This document shows, piece by piece, positions 20,043 to 29,533 of a stretch of 64,000 nucleotides of DNA. The DNA comes from Mesonia aquimarina (GTDB lineage: Bacteria; Bacteroidota; Bacteroidia; Flavobacteriales; Flavobacteriaceae), in contig NZ_RCNV01000011.1 in NCBI RefSeq assembly GCF_003667275.1, positions 1 through 64,000 of the forward strand, written 5' to 3'. The notes under the pieces were generated by a model. It was not told where the DNA came from and ran no database searches. It was given only the letters and a program-made list of their open reading frames with translations. How positions within the stretch are numbered: the stretch's first letter is position 1; each line of letters starts with the position of its first letter. A program made the position numbers and the translations under genes.

Positions 20043-20735
20043 ATGCAAATTTCACTTCATTTTCGGTTAAATACTAAAAATCAAAATGAGTTCCTAGTCA
20101 ATTTTTTTCGCGTGAAAAATTTAATTTTTATTGGTATAGCTATGTTATTTTTTTCTTGTGCTGAAAAAGCTAAAACGGAAGAAACAAATACAATTGAAAA
20201 GACTGATTTTTATAAGCTCCCTAGCTTTTCTAAAGATAGTGTTTTGCAAGCGGTTATTGAAATTCCGGCAGGTACAAACCACAAAATTGAATACAATCCT
20301 ATTAAGAAAAAATTTATAACAGACAGCATCAACGGGAAAGCTAGAGTTATCGATTTTCTACCTTATTTAGGAAATTACGGATTTATCCCTTCTACTTTTT
20401 CTGATCCAAAAAAGGGAGGCGATGGTGATGCGTTAGATATTTTAGTTTTATCAGAAAGCGTACCTACAGGAACCGTTATGCAAGTTACCCCGATTGCATT
20501 AATCAGGTTAATTGATGAAGGCGAAAGCGATTACAAAATTCTAGCGGTTCCAACAAACAGTGCTCAGCAAATTATACAGGCGAAAAATTTTAACGAACTC
20601 TCCGTTAATTATCCTGAAATAAGAAAGGTAATAGGAATTTGGTTTCAAGAATATGACCCAAATGATAAGGTTATTATAAAAAACTGGGGTGGAGAACACG
20701 CCGCTAAAAAAGAAATAAAGCGCTGGCAAAAATAA
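20043..20735 (+). CDS. Inorganic pyrophosphatase, lipoprotein form
   Basis: Family I soluble pyrophosphatase core hydrolysing PPi to two phosphates: GKARVIDFLPYLGNYGFIPS, the metal-binding D-x-D-x-x-D in GGDGDALDILVL, and the C-terminal YDPNDKVIIKNWGG. Unusually, the chain is preceded by a lipoprotein signal (VKNLIFIGIAMLFFSC), predicting an envelope-anchored enzyme outside the cytoplasm. The start is uncertain: the ATG given leaves 23 extra residues before that signal, whereas GTG at 20112 starts exactly at its positively charged end and may be the real one. Confidence 0.88.
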   Translation: MQISLHFRLNTKNQNEFLVNFFRVKNLIFIGIAMLFFSCAEKAKTEETNTIEKTDFYKLPSFSKDSVLQAVIEIPAGTNHKIEYNPIKKKFITDSINGKARVIDFLPYLGNYGFIPSTFSDPKKGGDGDALDILVLSESVPTGTVMQVTPIALIRLIDEGESDYKILAVPTNSAQQIIQAKNFNELSVNYPEIRKVIGIWFQEYDPNDKVIIKNWGGEHAAKKEIKRWQK

Positions 20736-20787
20736 TTTCAAGTCTTTAGAAAATGTTAATCCTTCTTCAGCTTCATCAATAACTCAG

Positions 20788-20795
20788 TATCTTTA
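20788..20795 (+). promoter_or_regulatory. Candidate -7 promoter box
   Basis: TATCTTTA, seven of eight TAnnTTTG positions, 24 bases before the ATG at 20819. Confidence 0.4.
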
Positions 20796-20818
20796 ATCAC
20801 TAACTAATACAAACCACT

Positions 20819-21001
20819 ATGATTAAAATACTAGGAATTGTACTTACCGTTGTCGGAATGATTGGCCTAATTTTAGGTATTTTCGGGATTTTTGGAAGCA
20901 TTAATATTCCGGGAGCTTGGCCTTTTGCCATTGTAGGACTAATTTTTTTCTTATCAGGAATTGGCATCATTAAAAGAAAAAAAGACACAGACGAGGTGTA
21001 G
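20819..21001 (+). CDS. Small two-helix membrane protein
   Basis: Sixty residues with two hydrophobic segments (about 4-27 and 33-51) joined by an INIPGAWPF turn and a charged tail IKRKKDTDEV. It starts at a good ATG behind a promoter-like box and ends 12 bases before the hydrolase gene. No named family recognised. A frame on the opposite strand is judged a shadow. Confidence 0.6.
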   Translation: MIKILGIVLTVVGMIGLILGIFGIFGSINIPGAWPFAIVGLIFFLSGIGIIKRKKDTDEV

Positions 21002-21013
21002 TCTGCTTTTTGT

Positions 21014-21853
21014 ATGAAAAAAACCATCAATAAGTATTTGCCAAAAATTATTGGCGTTCAGCTTAATTCGTTGCATTTGGTTAAACCCAAAAAAGCTGTA
21101 AACAAAACATTTTATCTATTCTGCTCACCAAGACGCGGAAAAGTAAAACCAGAACAAGCTCCTTTTTTAGCACAAGCAAAAGCCAAAAAGGTAAAGCACG
21201 AAAAGCACTTTTTACAAACTTATCACTGGCCAGGAAAAGGTAAAACCGTTTTATTGGTGCACGGTTGGGAAAGCAATTCATACCGCTGGAAATCTTTGAT
21301 AGAAAAACTACAAGCCGAAGAATTCAACATTATTGCTTTTGACGCGCCAGCACATGGACATTCAGAAGGCACATACATTCATGTCCCTCTTTACAGCGCT
21401 TGCATTAACACCATGCTCAAAGAATTTCAGCCCGATTTTATTGTAGGTCATAGCATTGGCGCAATGACTACAGTTTTCAATCAACATAAAAAGCCTGAGA
21501 AAACCTTAGAAAAATTAGTACTACTGGGACCTCCTTCTGAATTAACTGAAATTATGAATGATTTTCAGAAAATACTCAAGCTAAAACCTCGCGTTATGAA
21601 AGATTTAGAAAATCATTTTCATACTACTTTAGGATATAAATTTAAAGAATTTTCCATTGCCGGTTTTGCAGAAAAATTATCGCAAAAAGGTTTGATAATT
21701 CATGATAAATATGATAAAATTGCGCCCGTTCAAGCGTCAAGAGCAATTCATGAAAACTGGAGAGAATCAAATTTAATCGAAACTGAAGGCGCAGGCCATT
21801 CCTTGAATAACAATTTTATTAATACTGAAATTATTCAGTTTTTAAATCAATAA
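21014..21853 (+). CDS. Alpha/beta hydrolase
   Basis: The 279-residue product has the alpha/beta-hydrolase order: oxyanion-hole region VLLVHGWESNSYRW, FDAPAHGHSEG, nucleophile elbow GHSIGA, and a C-terminal acid-His pair (HDKYDKIAPV, EGAGHSLNN). The first about 65 residues form a basic N-terminal stretch. Substrate unknown; esterase, lipase or C-C hydrolase are all possible. rluF follows 5 bases downstream, so they share a transcript. Confidence 0.87.
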   Translation: MKKTINKYLPKIIGVQLNSLHLVKPKKAVNKTFYLFCSPRRGKVKPEQAPFLAQAKAKKVKHEKHFLQTYHWPGKGKTVLLVHGWESNSYRWKSLIEKLQAEEFNIIAFDAPAHGHSEGTYIHVPLYSACINTMLKEFQPDFIVGHSIGAMTTVFNQHKKPEKTLEKLVLLGPPSELTEIMNDFQKILKLKPRVMKDLENHFHTTLGYKFKEFSIAGFAEKLSQKGLIIHDKYDKIAPVQASRAIHENWRESNLIETEGAGHSLNNNFINTEIIQFLNQ

Positions 21854-21858
21854 AATTT

Positions 21859-22674
21859 ATGAGTACTGAAAATCCTACCCGAATCAATAAATATTTAAGC
21901 GAAGTTGGTTTTTGCTCGCGCAGAAAAGCCGATAAACTTATTGAAGCCGGTAGAGTTACTATTAATGGCAGTATTCCTGAAATGGGCACAAAAGTAAGCC
22001 CTGAAGATGAAGTTTGTGTTGATGGCAAACCTGTTTCAGAAAAAAAAGACCCCTTTGTTTATTTAGCGTTTAATAAACCGGTAGGTATTGTTTGCACAAC
22101 CGATACGCGTGTTGAAAAAGACAATATCATCGATTTTATTAATTATCATAAGCGAATTTTTCCCATAGGAAGATTAGACAAACCCAGCGAAGGATTAATT
22201 TTACTGACAGATGATGGAGATATTGTTAATAAAATTTTACGAGCACGAAACAATCACGACAAAGAATATTGGGTAAAAGTTAACCGCCCGGTAACCGATG
22301 ATTTTGTAAAAAAAATGAGTTCAGGTGTTCCCATTTTAGATACAATAACCAAAAAATGCAAGGTCGAAAAAACAGGAACATACACCTTTAAAATAGTTTT
22401 AACCCAAGGCTTAAATCGGCAAATTAGAAGAATGTGTGAGTATCTAGGCTACGAGGTTGTTCAACTGAAAAGAGTGCGAATCATGAATATTGAGCTCGAT
22501 TTGCCCGTTGGTGAATATCGCGAACTAACCAAAAAAGAACTTCGTAATCTTAACACTTTAATCAGCAGTTCTCGTAAAACCGCTGATAGCTCAGAAGAAA
22601 ATTTAACGTCTAAAAAAGAAAAGCCAAAAAAATTCTCTCCTAAAAACAGAAAAAGTAGAGGCGGTAAATCCTAA
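21859..22674 (+). CDS. rluF: 23S rRNA pseudouridine(2604) synthase
   Basis: Isomerises U2604 of 23S rRNA. The 271-residue product begins with an S4 RNA-binding domain (TRINKYLSEVGFCSRRKADKL) followed by the RluB/E/F catalytic domain with Asp in FPIGRLDKPSEGLILLTDDG. Several blocks match E. coli RluF closely: HDKEYWVKV, GVPILDTITKKCKV and QGLNRQIRRMCEYLGYEV. The tail beyond residue 235 is basic and Ser/Lys-rich. Confidence 0.93.
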   Translation: MSTENPTRINKYLSEVGFCSRRKADKLIEAGRVTINGSIPEMGTKVSPEDEVCVDGKPVSEKKDPFVYLAFNKPVGIVCTTDTRVEKDNIIDFINYHKRIFPIGRLDKPSEGLILLTDDGDIVNKILRARNNHDKEYWVKVNRPVTDDFVKKMSSGVPILDTITKKCKVEKTGTYTFKIVLTQGLNRQIRRMCEYLGYEVVQLKRVRIMNIELDLPVGEYRELTKKELRNLNTLISSSRKTADSSEENLTSKKEKPKKFSPKNRKSRGGKS

Positions 22675-22728
22675 CATATTTTTAAGCATATTATCCCCTT
22701 AATCTTGGTAAATTTATAGAAAAAAGAC

Positions 22729-22968
22729 ATGGAACGACCGAGCATTAAGAACGAAGATCAATATGAAGCTTTGCGTGATAAGGGTTACAGCCAGGAAAAA
22801 GCCGCCCGTATTGCAAATACCTCAAACGCAGGTAAAAAAGGAGGGAAAGCTCCTAAATATGAAGAATGGAGTAAAGACGAGTTATATCAGCAAGCACAAA
22901 AAGTCGGTATTTCCGGGCGATCTAAAATGAATAAAAGTGAATTGATTAAAGCGCTTCGCAACAATTAA
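22729..22968 (+). CDS. DUF7218 / Rho N-terminal-like small protein
   Basis: Seventy-nine residues. The first half (QYEALRDKGYSQEKAARIAN) matches the DUF7218 type; the second (KDELYQQAQKVGISGRSKMN, then KSELIKALR) is a SAP/Rho-N-like helix-extended-loop-helix that often binds nucleic acid. A Gly-Lys linker (GKKGGKAPKYEEW) joins them. A nucleic-acid role is inferred only. The VOC gene starts 6 bases downstream. Confidence 0.82.
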   Translation: MERPSIKNEDQYEALRDKGYSQEKAARIANTSNAGKKGGKAPKYEEWSKDELYQQAQKVGISGRSKMNKSELIKALRNN

Positions 22969-22974
22969 TTTTTT

Positions 22975-23400
22975 ATGAAAAAAATTCAACCATTTCACTT
23001 AGCAATTCCTGTCCAAAACTTGACAGAAGCTAGAAAATTTTATAAAGTCACTTTAGGCTTAACCGAAGGCAGAAGCAGTAATCATTGGGTAGATTTTGAT
23101 TTTTTCGGACACCAATTTGTTATTCACGAAGACAAAAATCATTCGCCAAAGTTGCCAAGCAATACAGTTGATGGTAAGGCTGTACCAATTCCACATTTTG
23201 GTGTAGTTTTAAGCTGGGAAGATTTTCATCAGTTTGCCAAAAATCTTGAAGAAAAAAAGGTATCTTTTCAAATTGAACCTTATATTAGATTTAAAGGAGA
23301 AACAGGCGAACAAGCCACAATGTTCTTTTATGATCCTAGCGGAAACGCATTAGAGTTTAAAGCTTTTAAAAATCAATCACAGCTTTTTGCTAAAAACTAA
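22975..23400 (+). CDS. VOC family protein (glyoxalase/dioxygenase fold)
   Basis: The 141-residue product has two beta-alpha-beta-beta-beta modules. Candidate metal ligands are His8 in QPFHLAIPV, a His in the central PIPHFGVVL segment, and Glu in FYDPSGNALEFKAF. The PSGNALEFK ending is typical of bleomycin-resistance/dioxygenase-like VOC proteins. The substrate cannot be told from sequence. Six bases separate it from both neighbours. Confidence 0.85.
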   Translation: MKKIQPFHLAIPVQNLTEARKFYKVTLGLTEGRSSNHWVDFDFFGHQFVIHEDKNHSPKLPSNTVDGKAVPIPHFGVVLSWEDFHQFAKNLEEKKVSFQIEPYIRFKGETGEQATMFFYDPSGNALEFKAFKNQSQLFAKN

Positions 23401-23406
23401 CCAACT

Positions 23407-24435
23407 ATGGCAAGAATTCAACCCAGTTTAGTAAGGCAACTTTTTATCTTGTTGCTTATTCTTTTTTTTGGAATCCTGATTTTCAGCGAAATCACACCAT
23501 ATTTAACAGGTGTTTTAGGAGCTGTCACATTATATGTTCTATTCAGGAAGTGGATGGCAAGACTCGTAGAAAAAGGATGGAACAAAGATCTTGCGGCAAG
23601 TGCTCTCATGTTAGGTTCTTTTATCGGAATTTTAGTTCCTATTGCAGGAATTGTCTTATTACTGAGTTCTAAAATTGGTAAAGCAGTTAATAATTCAGAA
23701 CGTGTTGTCCAAGCTATAAAAGATCAAGTAAATGATTGGGAACATTCTTTTGGTTATGAGATTAGCAGCCAAATAGATACTGCGCAAATCACCAATTGGG
23801 TTTCTAATAATTTACAAAGCCTAGCCGGCGGAACATTTAACGCTTTTATAGCCATTGGTATCATGTATTTCATGCTATATTATATGCTTATCAGCGGAAA
23901 AAAATTACACGAATCATTAGAAAATTATATTCCTTTAAATCACGAAAACCTTTTTTTAATAGGAAAAGAAAGCCGCTCAATGGTTAAAGCTAATGCTATC
24001 GGAATACCCTTAGTTGCCTTATGCCAAGGAATAATTGCACTTATTGGTTTTTTAATTTTCGGTGTACCCGATCCTTTCTTTTGGTTTGTAATTACCACTA
24101 TAGGTTCTATGATTCCATTTGTAGGAACTGCTTTAGGAATTATACCGGTCACTATTTTATTATTTGCGCAAGGACATAATTGGAATGCAGTAGCTATTTT
24201 AATTTACGGAGTTGTAATTGTAGGTTCTACCGATAATATTATTCGCTTGTATGTTTTAAAAAGACTCTCAGATGTTCACCCTTTAATCACTCTTTTTGGA
24301 GTAGTCGTTGGCGTACCACTATTTGGATTTATTGGCTTAATTTTTGGACCCTTATTAATTTCATTATTTTTATTGATTGTGAAAATCTATAAAAAGGAAT
24401 ACGGAAAAGAAGTTCATAACACAGAAAAAATTTAA
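23407..24435 (+). CDS. AI-2E family transporter (PerM-like)
   Basis: The 342-residue inner-membrane protein has about seven to eight hydrophobic segments, with the family core GSMIPFVGTALGIIPVTILL and VVVGVPLFGFIGLIFGPLL near the end. Family names such as AI-2E exporter come from a few members; many are of unknown substrate, and nothing here points to quorum sensing. It lies in a tight run with the VOC and DUF1232 genes (gaps of 6 and 9 bases). Confidence 0.88.
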   Translation: MARIQPSLVRQLFILLLILFFGILIFSEITPYLTGVLGAVTLYVLFRKWMARLVEKGWNKDLAASALMLGSFIGILVPIAGIVLLLSSKIGKAVNNSERVVQAIKDQVNDWEHSFGYEISSQIDTAQITNWVSNNLQSLAGGTFNAFIAIGIMYFMLYYMLISGKKLHESLENYIPLNHENLFLIGKESRSMVKANAIGIPLVALCQGIIALIGFLIFGVPDPFFWFVITTIGSMIPFVGTALGIIPVTILLFAQGHNWNAVAILIYGVVIVGSTDNIIRLYVLKRLSDVHPLITLFGVVVGVPLFGFIGLIFGPLLISLFLLIVKIYKKEYGKEVHNTEKI

Positions 24436-24444
24436 AAAGATATT

Positions 24445-24843
24445 ATGTTATTCAATAAAAGAAATAAAGAAGTTGATGAAGAATATGTTCGTAAAGAAGC
24501 AGAACAGACCTCAACTGAAGATTTAGATCAAGCTCTGGAGCAGGAAGAAAAAATTGCAGATAAAATTCAGAATTCCGGGATGCTCGAAAAATATGCCGAA
24601 TTAGGAAAACTGATGCTTAGCATGCTAAAAGATTACCGAAAAGGAATTTACCACAACGTTCCTTGGTTTACCATTGCTTCTATTGTTTTTGCTCTATTGT
24701 ATGTATTAAACCCATTTGATCTGATTCCAGATTTTATTCCAGGTTTAGGCTACATAGATGATTTAAGTGTTCTTAGCATTGGTTTACGATTTATTGAAAC
24801 CGACTTACACGAATATTTAGACTGGAAGTTAGAGGAAGACTAA
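24445..24843 (+). CDS. YkvA-like DUF1232 membrane protein
   Basis: The 132-residue product has an acidic, coiled-coil-like N-terminus (residues about 8-45) and a DUF1232 core: FALLYVLNPFDLIPDFIPGLGYIDDLSVL. Function unknown; the domain is membrane-associated. It is the last gene before a strong terminator. Confidence 0.88.
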   Translation: MLFNKRNKEVDEEYVRKEAEQTSTEDLDQALEQEEKIADKIQNSGMLEKYAELGKLMLSMLKDYRKGIYHNVPWFTIASIVFALLYVLNPFDLIPDFIPGLGYIDDLSVLSIGLRFIETDLHEYLDWKLEED

Positions 24844-24844
24844 T

Positions 24845-24880
24845 AAAAAAAGGGGAATAAAGTTTAATTCCCCTTTTTTT
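24845..24880. terminator. Bidirectional intrinsic terminator
   Basis: Stem AGGGGAAT / ATTCCCCT extended by A- and T-runs (24845-24858 with 24867-24880), 8-base loop. It lies between the convergent DUF1232 gene and folD. Confidence 0.88.
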
Positions 24881-24896
24881 ATTGAAACACTATAAA

Positions 24897-25790
24897 TTAT
24901 TTACTCTGCTCTCTTTTTTGATGACGTTCTCTTGCCAATAAAGTGTTTTTTAACAGCATGGCAATTGTCATTGGTCCCACTCCACCAGGAACCGGTGTTA
25001 AGTAAGAAGCTTTTTTCTTCACATTATCAAAATCTACATCACCAGTAATCACATATCCTTTTTCAGTAGTTTCATCTGGCACTCTGGTAATTCCTACATC
25101 AATCACTACAGCATCATCCTTAATCATTTCTGCTTTTAAGAAATGTGGGATTCCTACAGCAATAATAATGATATCTGCTTGCGAAGTAATTTGTGTAATA
25201 TTTTTCGTGTACTTGTGTGTTAAGGTAACTGTAGAGTTTCCTGGAAAACCACTGCGTCCCATTAAAATACTCATAGGCCTACCCACAATATGACTACGCC
25301 CAATAACACACGTATGCTTTCCTTTAGTTGGAATATCATAACGCTCTAATAATTCTAGAATTCCAAAAGGAGTTGCCGGAATAAAAGACGTCATATCTAA
25401 AGACATTTTACCGAAATTCTCGGGATGAAAACCATCAACATCTTTATCAGGGTCTACCGCCATCAATATTTTTTGTGTATCAATTTGCGGTGGCAACGGC
25501 AATTGAACGATAAAACCATCTATATCATCATCTTGATTTAGTTCTTCAATTTTATCTAGCAATTCAATTTCACTAGTCGTTGCCGACATTCGCACTAAAC
25601 TCGACTCAAAACCAACGCGTTTACAAGATTTCACTTTACTGTTTACGTAGGTAAGACTTGCGCCATCATTCCCTACAATAATGGCTGCGAGGTGAGGAAC
25701 TTTTTCTCCTCTGGCTTTCATTTTTTTTACTTCCTCAGCAATTTCATCTTTAATATCATTGCTAACTTTTTTTCCGTCTAATAATTTCAT
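24897..25790 (-). CDS. folD: Bifunctional methylene-THF dehydrogenase / methenyl-THF cyclohydrolase
   Basis: Interconverts 5,10-methylene- and 10-formyl-tetrahydrofolate with NADP. The 297-residue product has the catalytic Tyr/Lys segment YVNSKVKSCKRVGF, the GFIVQLPLPPQID motif, GRSHIVGRPMSILM for NADP binding and PVPGGVGPMTIAML. I chose ATG at 25790 (MKLLDGKK), which matches the family N-terminus; the frame stays open 15 codons further upstream. Confidence 0.95.
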   Translation of the reverse strand: MKLLDGKKVSNDIKDEIAEEVKKMKARGEKVPHLAAIIVGNDGASLTYVNSKVKSCKRVGFESSLVRMSATTSEIELLDKIEELNQDDDIDGFIVQLPLPPQIDTQKILMAVDPDKDVDGFHPENFGKMSLDMTSFIPATPFGILELLERYDIPTKGKHTCVIGRSHIVGRPMSILMGRSGFPGNSTVTLTHKYTKNITQITSQADIIIIAVGIPHFLKAEMIKDDAVVIDVGITRVPDETTEKGYVITGDVDFDNVKKKASYLTPVPGGVGPMTIAMLLKNTLLARERHQKREQSK

Positions 25791-25934
25791 GCTATACATT
25801 TTAAAGAAATAATACCAAGCTGTTTTTTTAACCAAATTTAAAACACGCTTAAGTTTACCTCAAAATGAAAAATATTATAACCCTTGGTTTTATCCTGAAG
25901 AGTATTTTTGTTTGTAATAAAGGTTTATTTTATT

Positions 25935-27263
25935 TTATTTCATTCCCTTCATCATCTGCATCATCTTCTTACCGCCACCGCCTTGCATCATCTTCATCAT
26001 TTTGCCCATTTGGTCAAATTGCTTAAGCAGCTGGTTTACTTCTGTGACCGATGTTCCTGAACCTTTACCAATTCGTCTTTTTCTACTTGCATTAATTACC
26101 GATGGCTTCTGGCGTTCTTCAGGTGTCATTGAATGAATAATTGCTTCTATATGTTTAAAAGCATCATCATCAATATCCATATTTTTCATCATCTTTCCGG
26201 CACCGGGAATCATCCCCATTAAATCTTTCATGTTCCCCATCTTTTTCACTTGCTGAATCTGATTAAGGAAATCATCAAAACCGAATTGATTTTTTGCTAT
26301 TTTTTTCTGAAGTTTTCTAGCCTCTTTTTCATCATATTGTTCTTGGGCACGTTCTACTAAGGAAACAACATCTCCCATTCCTAAAATACGATCGGCCATA
26401 CGGGAAGGATAGAATACATCTATCGCTTCCATTTTTTCTCCTGTACCAATAAATTTGATTGGTTTATTAACCACAGATTTAATTGAAATAGCTGCACCAC
26501 CACGCGTATCACCATCTAATTTGGTTAAAATAACACCATCAAAATTTAAAACATCATTAAATGCTTTTGCAGTATTCACTGCATCTTGACCGGTCATGGA
26601 ATCTACTACAAAAAGTGTCTCTTCCGGCTTTATTGCTGCGTGAATGTTAGATATTTCTGTCATCATCGCTTGATCTACAGCAAGACGTCCAGCGGTATCA
26701 ATAATAACAGCATTAAATCCGTTTTCTTTAGCATAGGCAATTGCCTTTTCAGAAATATCTACCGGATCTTTATTTTCTTTATCAGAGAAAACCTCTACAC
26801 CTATTTGTTCACCAACAACGTGCAACTGATCTATGGCCGCAGGACGATACACATCACAAGCTACTAAAAGTGGCTTCTTAGTCTTTTTATTTTTTAAGTA
26901 ATTAGCAAGTTTTCCAGAAAATGTTGTTTTACCACTACCCTGCAAACCAGACATTAAAATAACGCTTGGTTGCCCGGAAAGATTTAATCCTTCTGCATCA
27001 CCACCCATTAATTCGGTAAGCTCGTCTTTCACAAGCTTCACCATCATTTCTCCCGGTTTTAAGCTTGTTAGTACATCTTGCCCTAAAGCTTTTTTCTTTA
27101 CCGTATTGGTGAAATCTTTGGCAATTTTGTAGTTTACATCTGCATCTACCAATGCTCTTCTTACCTCTTTTAAGGTTTCAGCAACATTTACTTCTGTTAT
27201 TTGCCCGTGTCCTTTTAAGACATGAAAGGCCTTGTCGAGCTTATCACTTAAATTATCAAACAT
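25935..27263 (-). CDS. ffh: Signal recognition particle protein
   Basis: GTPase that binds 4.5S RNA and signal sequences and delivers ribosomes to FtsY. The 442-residue product has the N domain, P-loop [15 protein letters not shown] (near residue 105), [28 protein letters not shown], and the methionine-rich M domain ending in [20 protein letters not shown]. The M domain keeps the RNA-binding [22 protein letters not shown] promoter box lies 27 bases before the ATG. Confidence 0.97.
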   Translation of the reverse strand: MFDNLSDKLDKAFHVLKGHGQITEVNVAETLKEVRRALVDADVNYKIAKDFTNTVKKKALGQDVLTSLKPGEMMVKLVKDELTELMGGDAEGLNLSGQPSVILMSGLQGSGKTTFSGKLANYLKNKKTKKPLLVACDVYRPAAIDQLHVVGEQIGVEVFSDKENKDPVDISEKAIAYAKENGFNAVIIDTAGRLAVDQAMMTEISNIHAAIKPEETLFVVDSMTGQDAVNTAKAFNDVLNFDGVILTKLDGDTRGGAAISIKSVVNKPIKFIGTGEKMEAIDVFYPSRMADRILGMGDVVSLVERAQEQYDEKEARKLQKKIAKNQFGFDDFLNQIQQVKKMGNMKDLMGMIPGAGKMMKNMDIDDDAFKHIEAIIHSMTPEERQKPSVINASRKRRIGKGSGTSVTEVNQLLKQFDQMGKMMKMMQGGGGKKMMQMMKGMK

Positions 27264-27289
27264 AATCTTTCGTCTGTTTTTGAGAATTG

Positions 27290-27297
27290 CAAAGTTA
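27290..27297 (-). promoter_or_regulatory. -7 promoter box for ffh
   Basis: TAACTTTG on the minus strand is an exact TAnnTTTG match. A TTTA at 27317-27320, 19 bases upstream, may be its -33 element. Confidence 0.6.
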
Positions 27298-27434
27298 ACA
27301 ATTTGATTGCTAACATTAAACTTGACTTGAATTTTTCTTTAGCAAAAAAAATAATCAATTCTGTAACATTTTTAATGCTTCTCTCGTATAATATCATACA
27401 GCTCTTAATTCATTTAAATTTCAGGAGACACTCA

Positions 27435-28298
27435 ATGAGACAACTTAAAATTACGAAGCAAGTTACCAATAGAGAAACTGCTTCGCTGGACAAGTATTTG
27501 CAAGAAATCGGAAAAGTAGATTTAATTACAGCCGACGAAGAAGTAGAATTAGCCCAGCGCATTAAAGCCGGAGACGACCGTGCTTTAGAAAAGTTAACCC
27601 AAGCCAATTTACGTTTTGTGGTTTCTGTTGCTAAGCAATACCAGAACCAAGGTTTAACCTTACCGGATTTGATTAATGAAGGAAATTTAGGTTTGATAAA
27701 GGCTGCAAAACGTTTTGATGAAACGCGAGGATTTAAGTTTATTTCTTACGCTGTTTGGTGGATTAGGCAATCTATTTTACAGGCATTAGCAGAACAATCT
27801 AGAATTGTACGCTTACCATTAAATAAAATTGGATCTATTAATAAGATTAATAAAACCTTTGCTTTTCTTGAGCAATCTCACGAGCGCCCGCCAAGTGCTG
27901 AAGAAATTGCCAAAGAACTTGACATGACGGTTAATGATGTAAAAGAATCGATGAAAAATTCTGGACGTCATGTCTCTATGGATGCACCTTTAATTGAAGG
28001 TGAAGATTCTAACTTATACGATGTTTTACGTTCTGGAGAATCACCAAATCCTGATAGAGATTTGTTACATGATTCTTTAAAAACTGAAATTGAGCGTGCT
28101 TTGGAAACCCTTACGTTACGTGAAGCAGATGTGGTTCGTCTTTATTTTGGCTTAGGAGATCAACAACCTATGACCTTAGAAGAAATTGGCGAAACTTTTG
28201 ATTTAACTAGAGAAAGAGTTAGACAAATAAAAGAAAAAGCCATTAGAAGATTAAAACATACTACACGAAGTAAAATTTTAAAAACATATTTGGGCTAA
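27435..28298 (+). CDS. rpoD: Primary sigma factor (RpoD/SigA, short Bacteroidota form)
   Basis: Directs RNA polymerase to the TAnnTTTG promoters seen through this window. The 287-residue product lacks the long region 1.1 of proteobacterial sigma-70, as usual in Bacteroidota. Visible regions: 1.2 ([20 protein letters not shown]), 2 ([20 protein letters not shown]), 3, and 4.2 helix-turn-helix ([20 protein letters not shown]). I chose ATG at 27435 (MRQLKITKQ); the frame is open for 44 more codons upstream, but that part is not conserved-looking. Confidence 0.96.
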   Translation: MRQLKITKQVTNRETASLDKYLQEIGKVDLITADEEVELAQRIKAGDDRALEKLTQANLRFVVSVAKQYQNQGLTLPDLINEGNLGLIKAAKRFDETRGFKFISYAVWWIRQSILQALAEQSRIVRLPLNKIGSINKINKTFAFLEQSHERPPSAEEIAKELDMTVNDVKESMKNSGRHVSMDAPLIEGEDSNLYDVLRSGESPNPDRDLLHDSLKTEIERALETLTLREADVVRLYFGLGDQQPMTLEEIGETFDLTRERVRQIKEKAIRRLKHTTRSKILKTYLG

Positions 28299-28362
28299 AT
28301 TTATTAAGTTTGCTCTAAAAACAGTTTTTGTAATTATAACTGTTCGTTTTTTGATTGATGAA

Positions 28363-28390
28363 TAAACCCCGGAGTGATGACCGGGGTTTA
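28363..28390. terminator. Bidirectional terminator between rpoD and lplA
   Basis: Ten-base stem TAAACCCCGG / CCGGGGTTTA with an 8-base loop, followed on the plus strand by a T-run. The two genes converge here. Confidence 0.85.
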
Positions 28391-28396
28391 ATTTTT

Positions 28397-29401
28397 TTAA
28401 ATTTCATCTGCCCCAAAAATTAGTTTTTCAAACTCTTTTTTATCAATGTCACCAAAATATAAGTTGAGATCAAAATTTTGTAAAGCATTTTTAATACTAG
28501 CTAGCTCATAACGCGTTCCTTCTAATGTTTCTTCAATATTGGCTACGGGTTCTTTTCCAAAAAAGTCGCCATAAATTTTTAAATTTTTTATGACACCTTT
28601 TTCTACAAAAATGCGCAAATCTATTTCGCCAATAGGAAAACGTTTGGTACGATGAATATTAAACTTTGGCGATTTACCATAATTCCAATCCCATTGATCA
28701 TATTTTTCTTGCTTTAATTTATGCACCCCCTCCCAATCTTCAGGTGATAATTTATAGGTTTCAAAATCTTCACGATCTTGATACAAACCGGTTAAAATTT
28801 TCTTTCTAAACTCCTCTACTTTCAACTTTTTCTCCAAAAACTCATTAATATTTGCTACACGACTTCGTACTGATTTATGTCCTTTAGACTGAATTTTACT
28901 CATTTTTACATTCAGCGCTCTGGTAACTTCATCTAGATCGCTATCAAGTAATAGTGTTCCGTGACTAAACATGCGCTTTACACTTGAAAATTGGGCATTT
29001 CCAGATATTTTTCTACCATCGGCTACAATATCATTTCTTCCTTTTAATTCTGCCGGAACTCCCATTCGGTTGAGTACTTTTATGACCGGCTCAGTAAATT
29101 TTTTAAAGTTGTTAAGGCTTTTTACGTCATAGTCGGTTACGAAACTAAAGTTCAAGTTTCCAAAATCGTGATATACTGCACCACCACCCGAAATTCTTCT
29201 CACCACGTGAATATTTTTTTCTTCCACATATTCGTGGTTTATTTCTTCTAATGTATTCTGATTTCTCCCTATAATTATAGAAGGTTCATTTACATAAAAT
29301 AATAAATAGTCTGCAGCATTATCAAAATTTCTTAAAATGTATTCTTCTAAAGCTAAATTAAGATAAGGATTTGTAACCCCTTCATTATCAATGAAAACCA
29401 T
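28397..29401 (-). CDS. lplA: Lipoate-protein ligase
   Basis: Attaches free lipoate to lipoyl domains of 2-oxoacid dehydrogenases and glycine cleavage H protein. The 334-residue product has the substrate-binding motif RRISGGGAVYHDFGNLNFSF, the KISGNAQ segment after GRNDI, and a C-terminal accessory domain. I chose ATG at 29401 (MVFIDNEG); a TTG 10 codons upstream is possible but lies near a TATTTTTTG-like promoter box. Confidence 0.92.
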   Translation of the reverse strand: MVFIDNEGVTNPYLNLALEEYILRNFDNAADYLLFYVNEPSIIIGRNQNTLEEINHEYVEEKNIHVVRRISGGGAVYHDFGNLNFSFVTDYDVKSLNNFKKFTEPVIKVLNRMGVPAELKGRNDIVADGRKISGNAQFSSVKRMFSHGTLLLDSDLDEVTRALNVKMSKIQSKGHKSVRSRVANINEFLEKKLKVEEFRKKILTGLYQDREDFETYKLSPEDWEGVHKLKQEKYDQWDWNYGKSPKFNIHRTKRFPIGEIDLRIFVEKGVIKNLKIYGDFFGKEPVANIEETLEGTRYELASIKNALQNFDLNLYFGDIDKKEFEKLIFGADEI

Positions 29402-29502
29402 ATTTAAAAAGTTTTTATTTCTAAAGTACAAAAAATACGATGAGTGCTATAAAAAAATGTTATTTATAAGTTTCTTTAGTAAAAGTTATGTAGATATTAT
29501 TT

Positions 29503-29510
29503 ACTTTTAG
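29503..29510 (+). promoter_or_regulatory. Candidate -7 promoter box for the BLUF gene
   Basis: TACTTTTA, seven of eight TAnnTTTG positions, 24 bases before the ATG. Confidence 0.4.
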
Positions 29511-29533
29511 AAGCTTGTAACAATACCCTAAAA

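Noticed and set aside
23407-24435. AI-2E transporter as evidence for quorum sensing
   Set aside because: The family name is loose; no luxS or sensor is adjacent.
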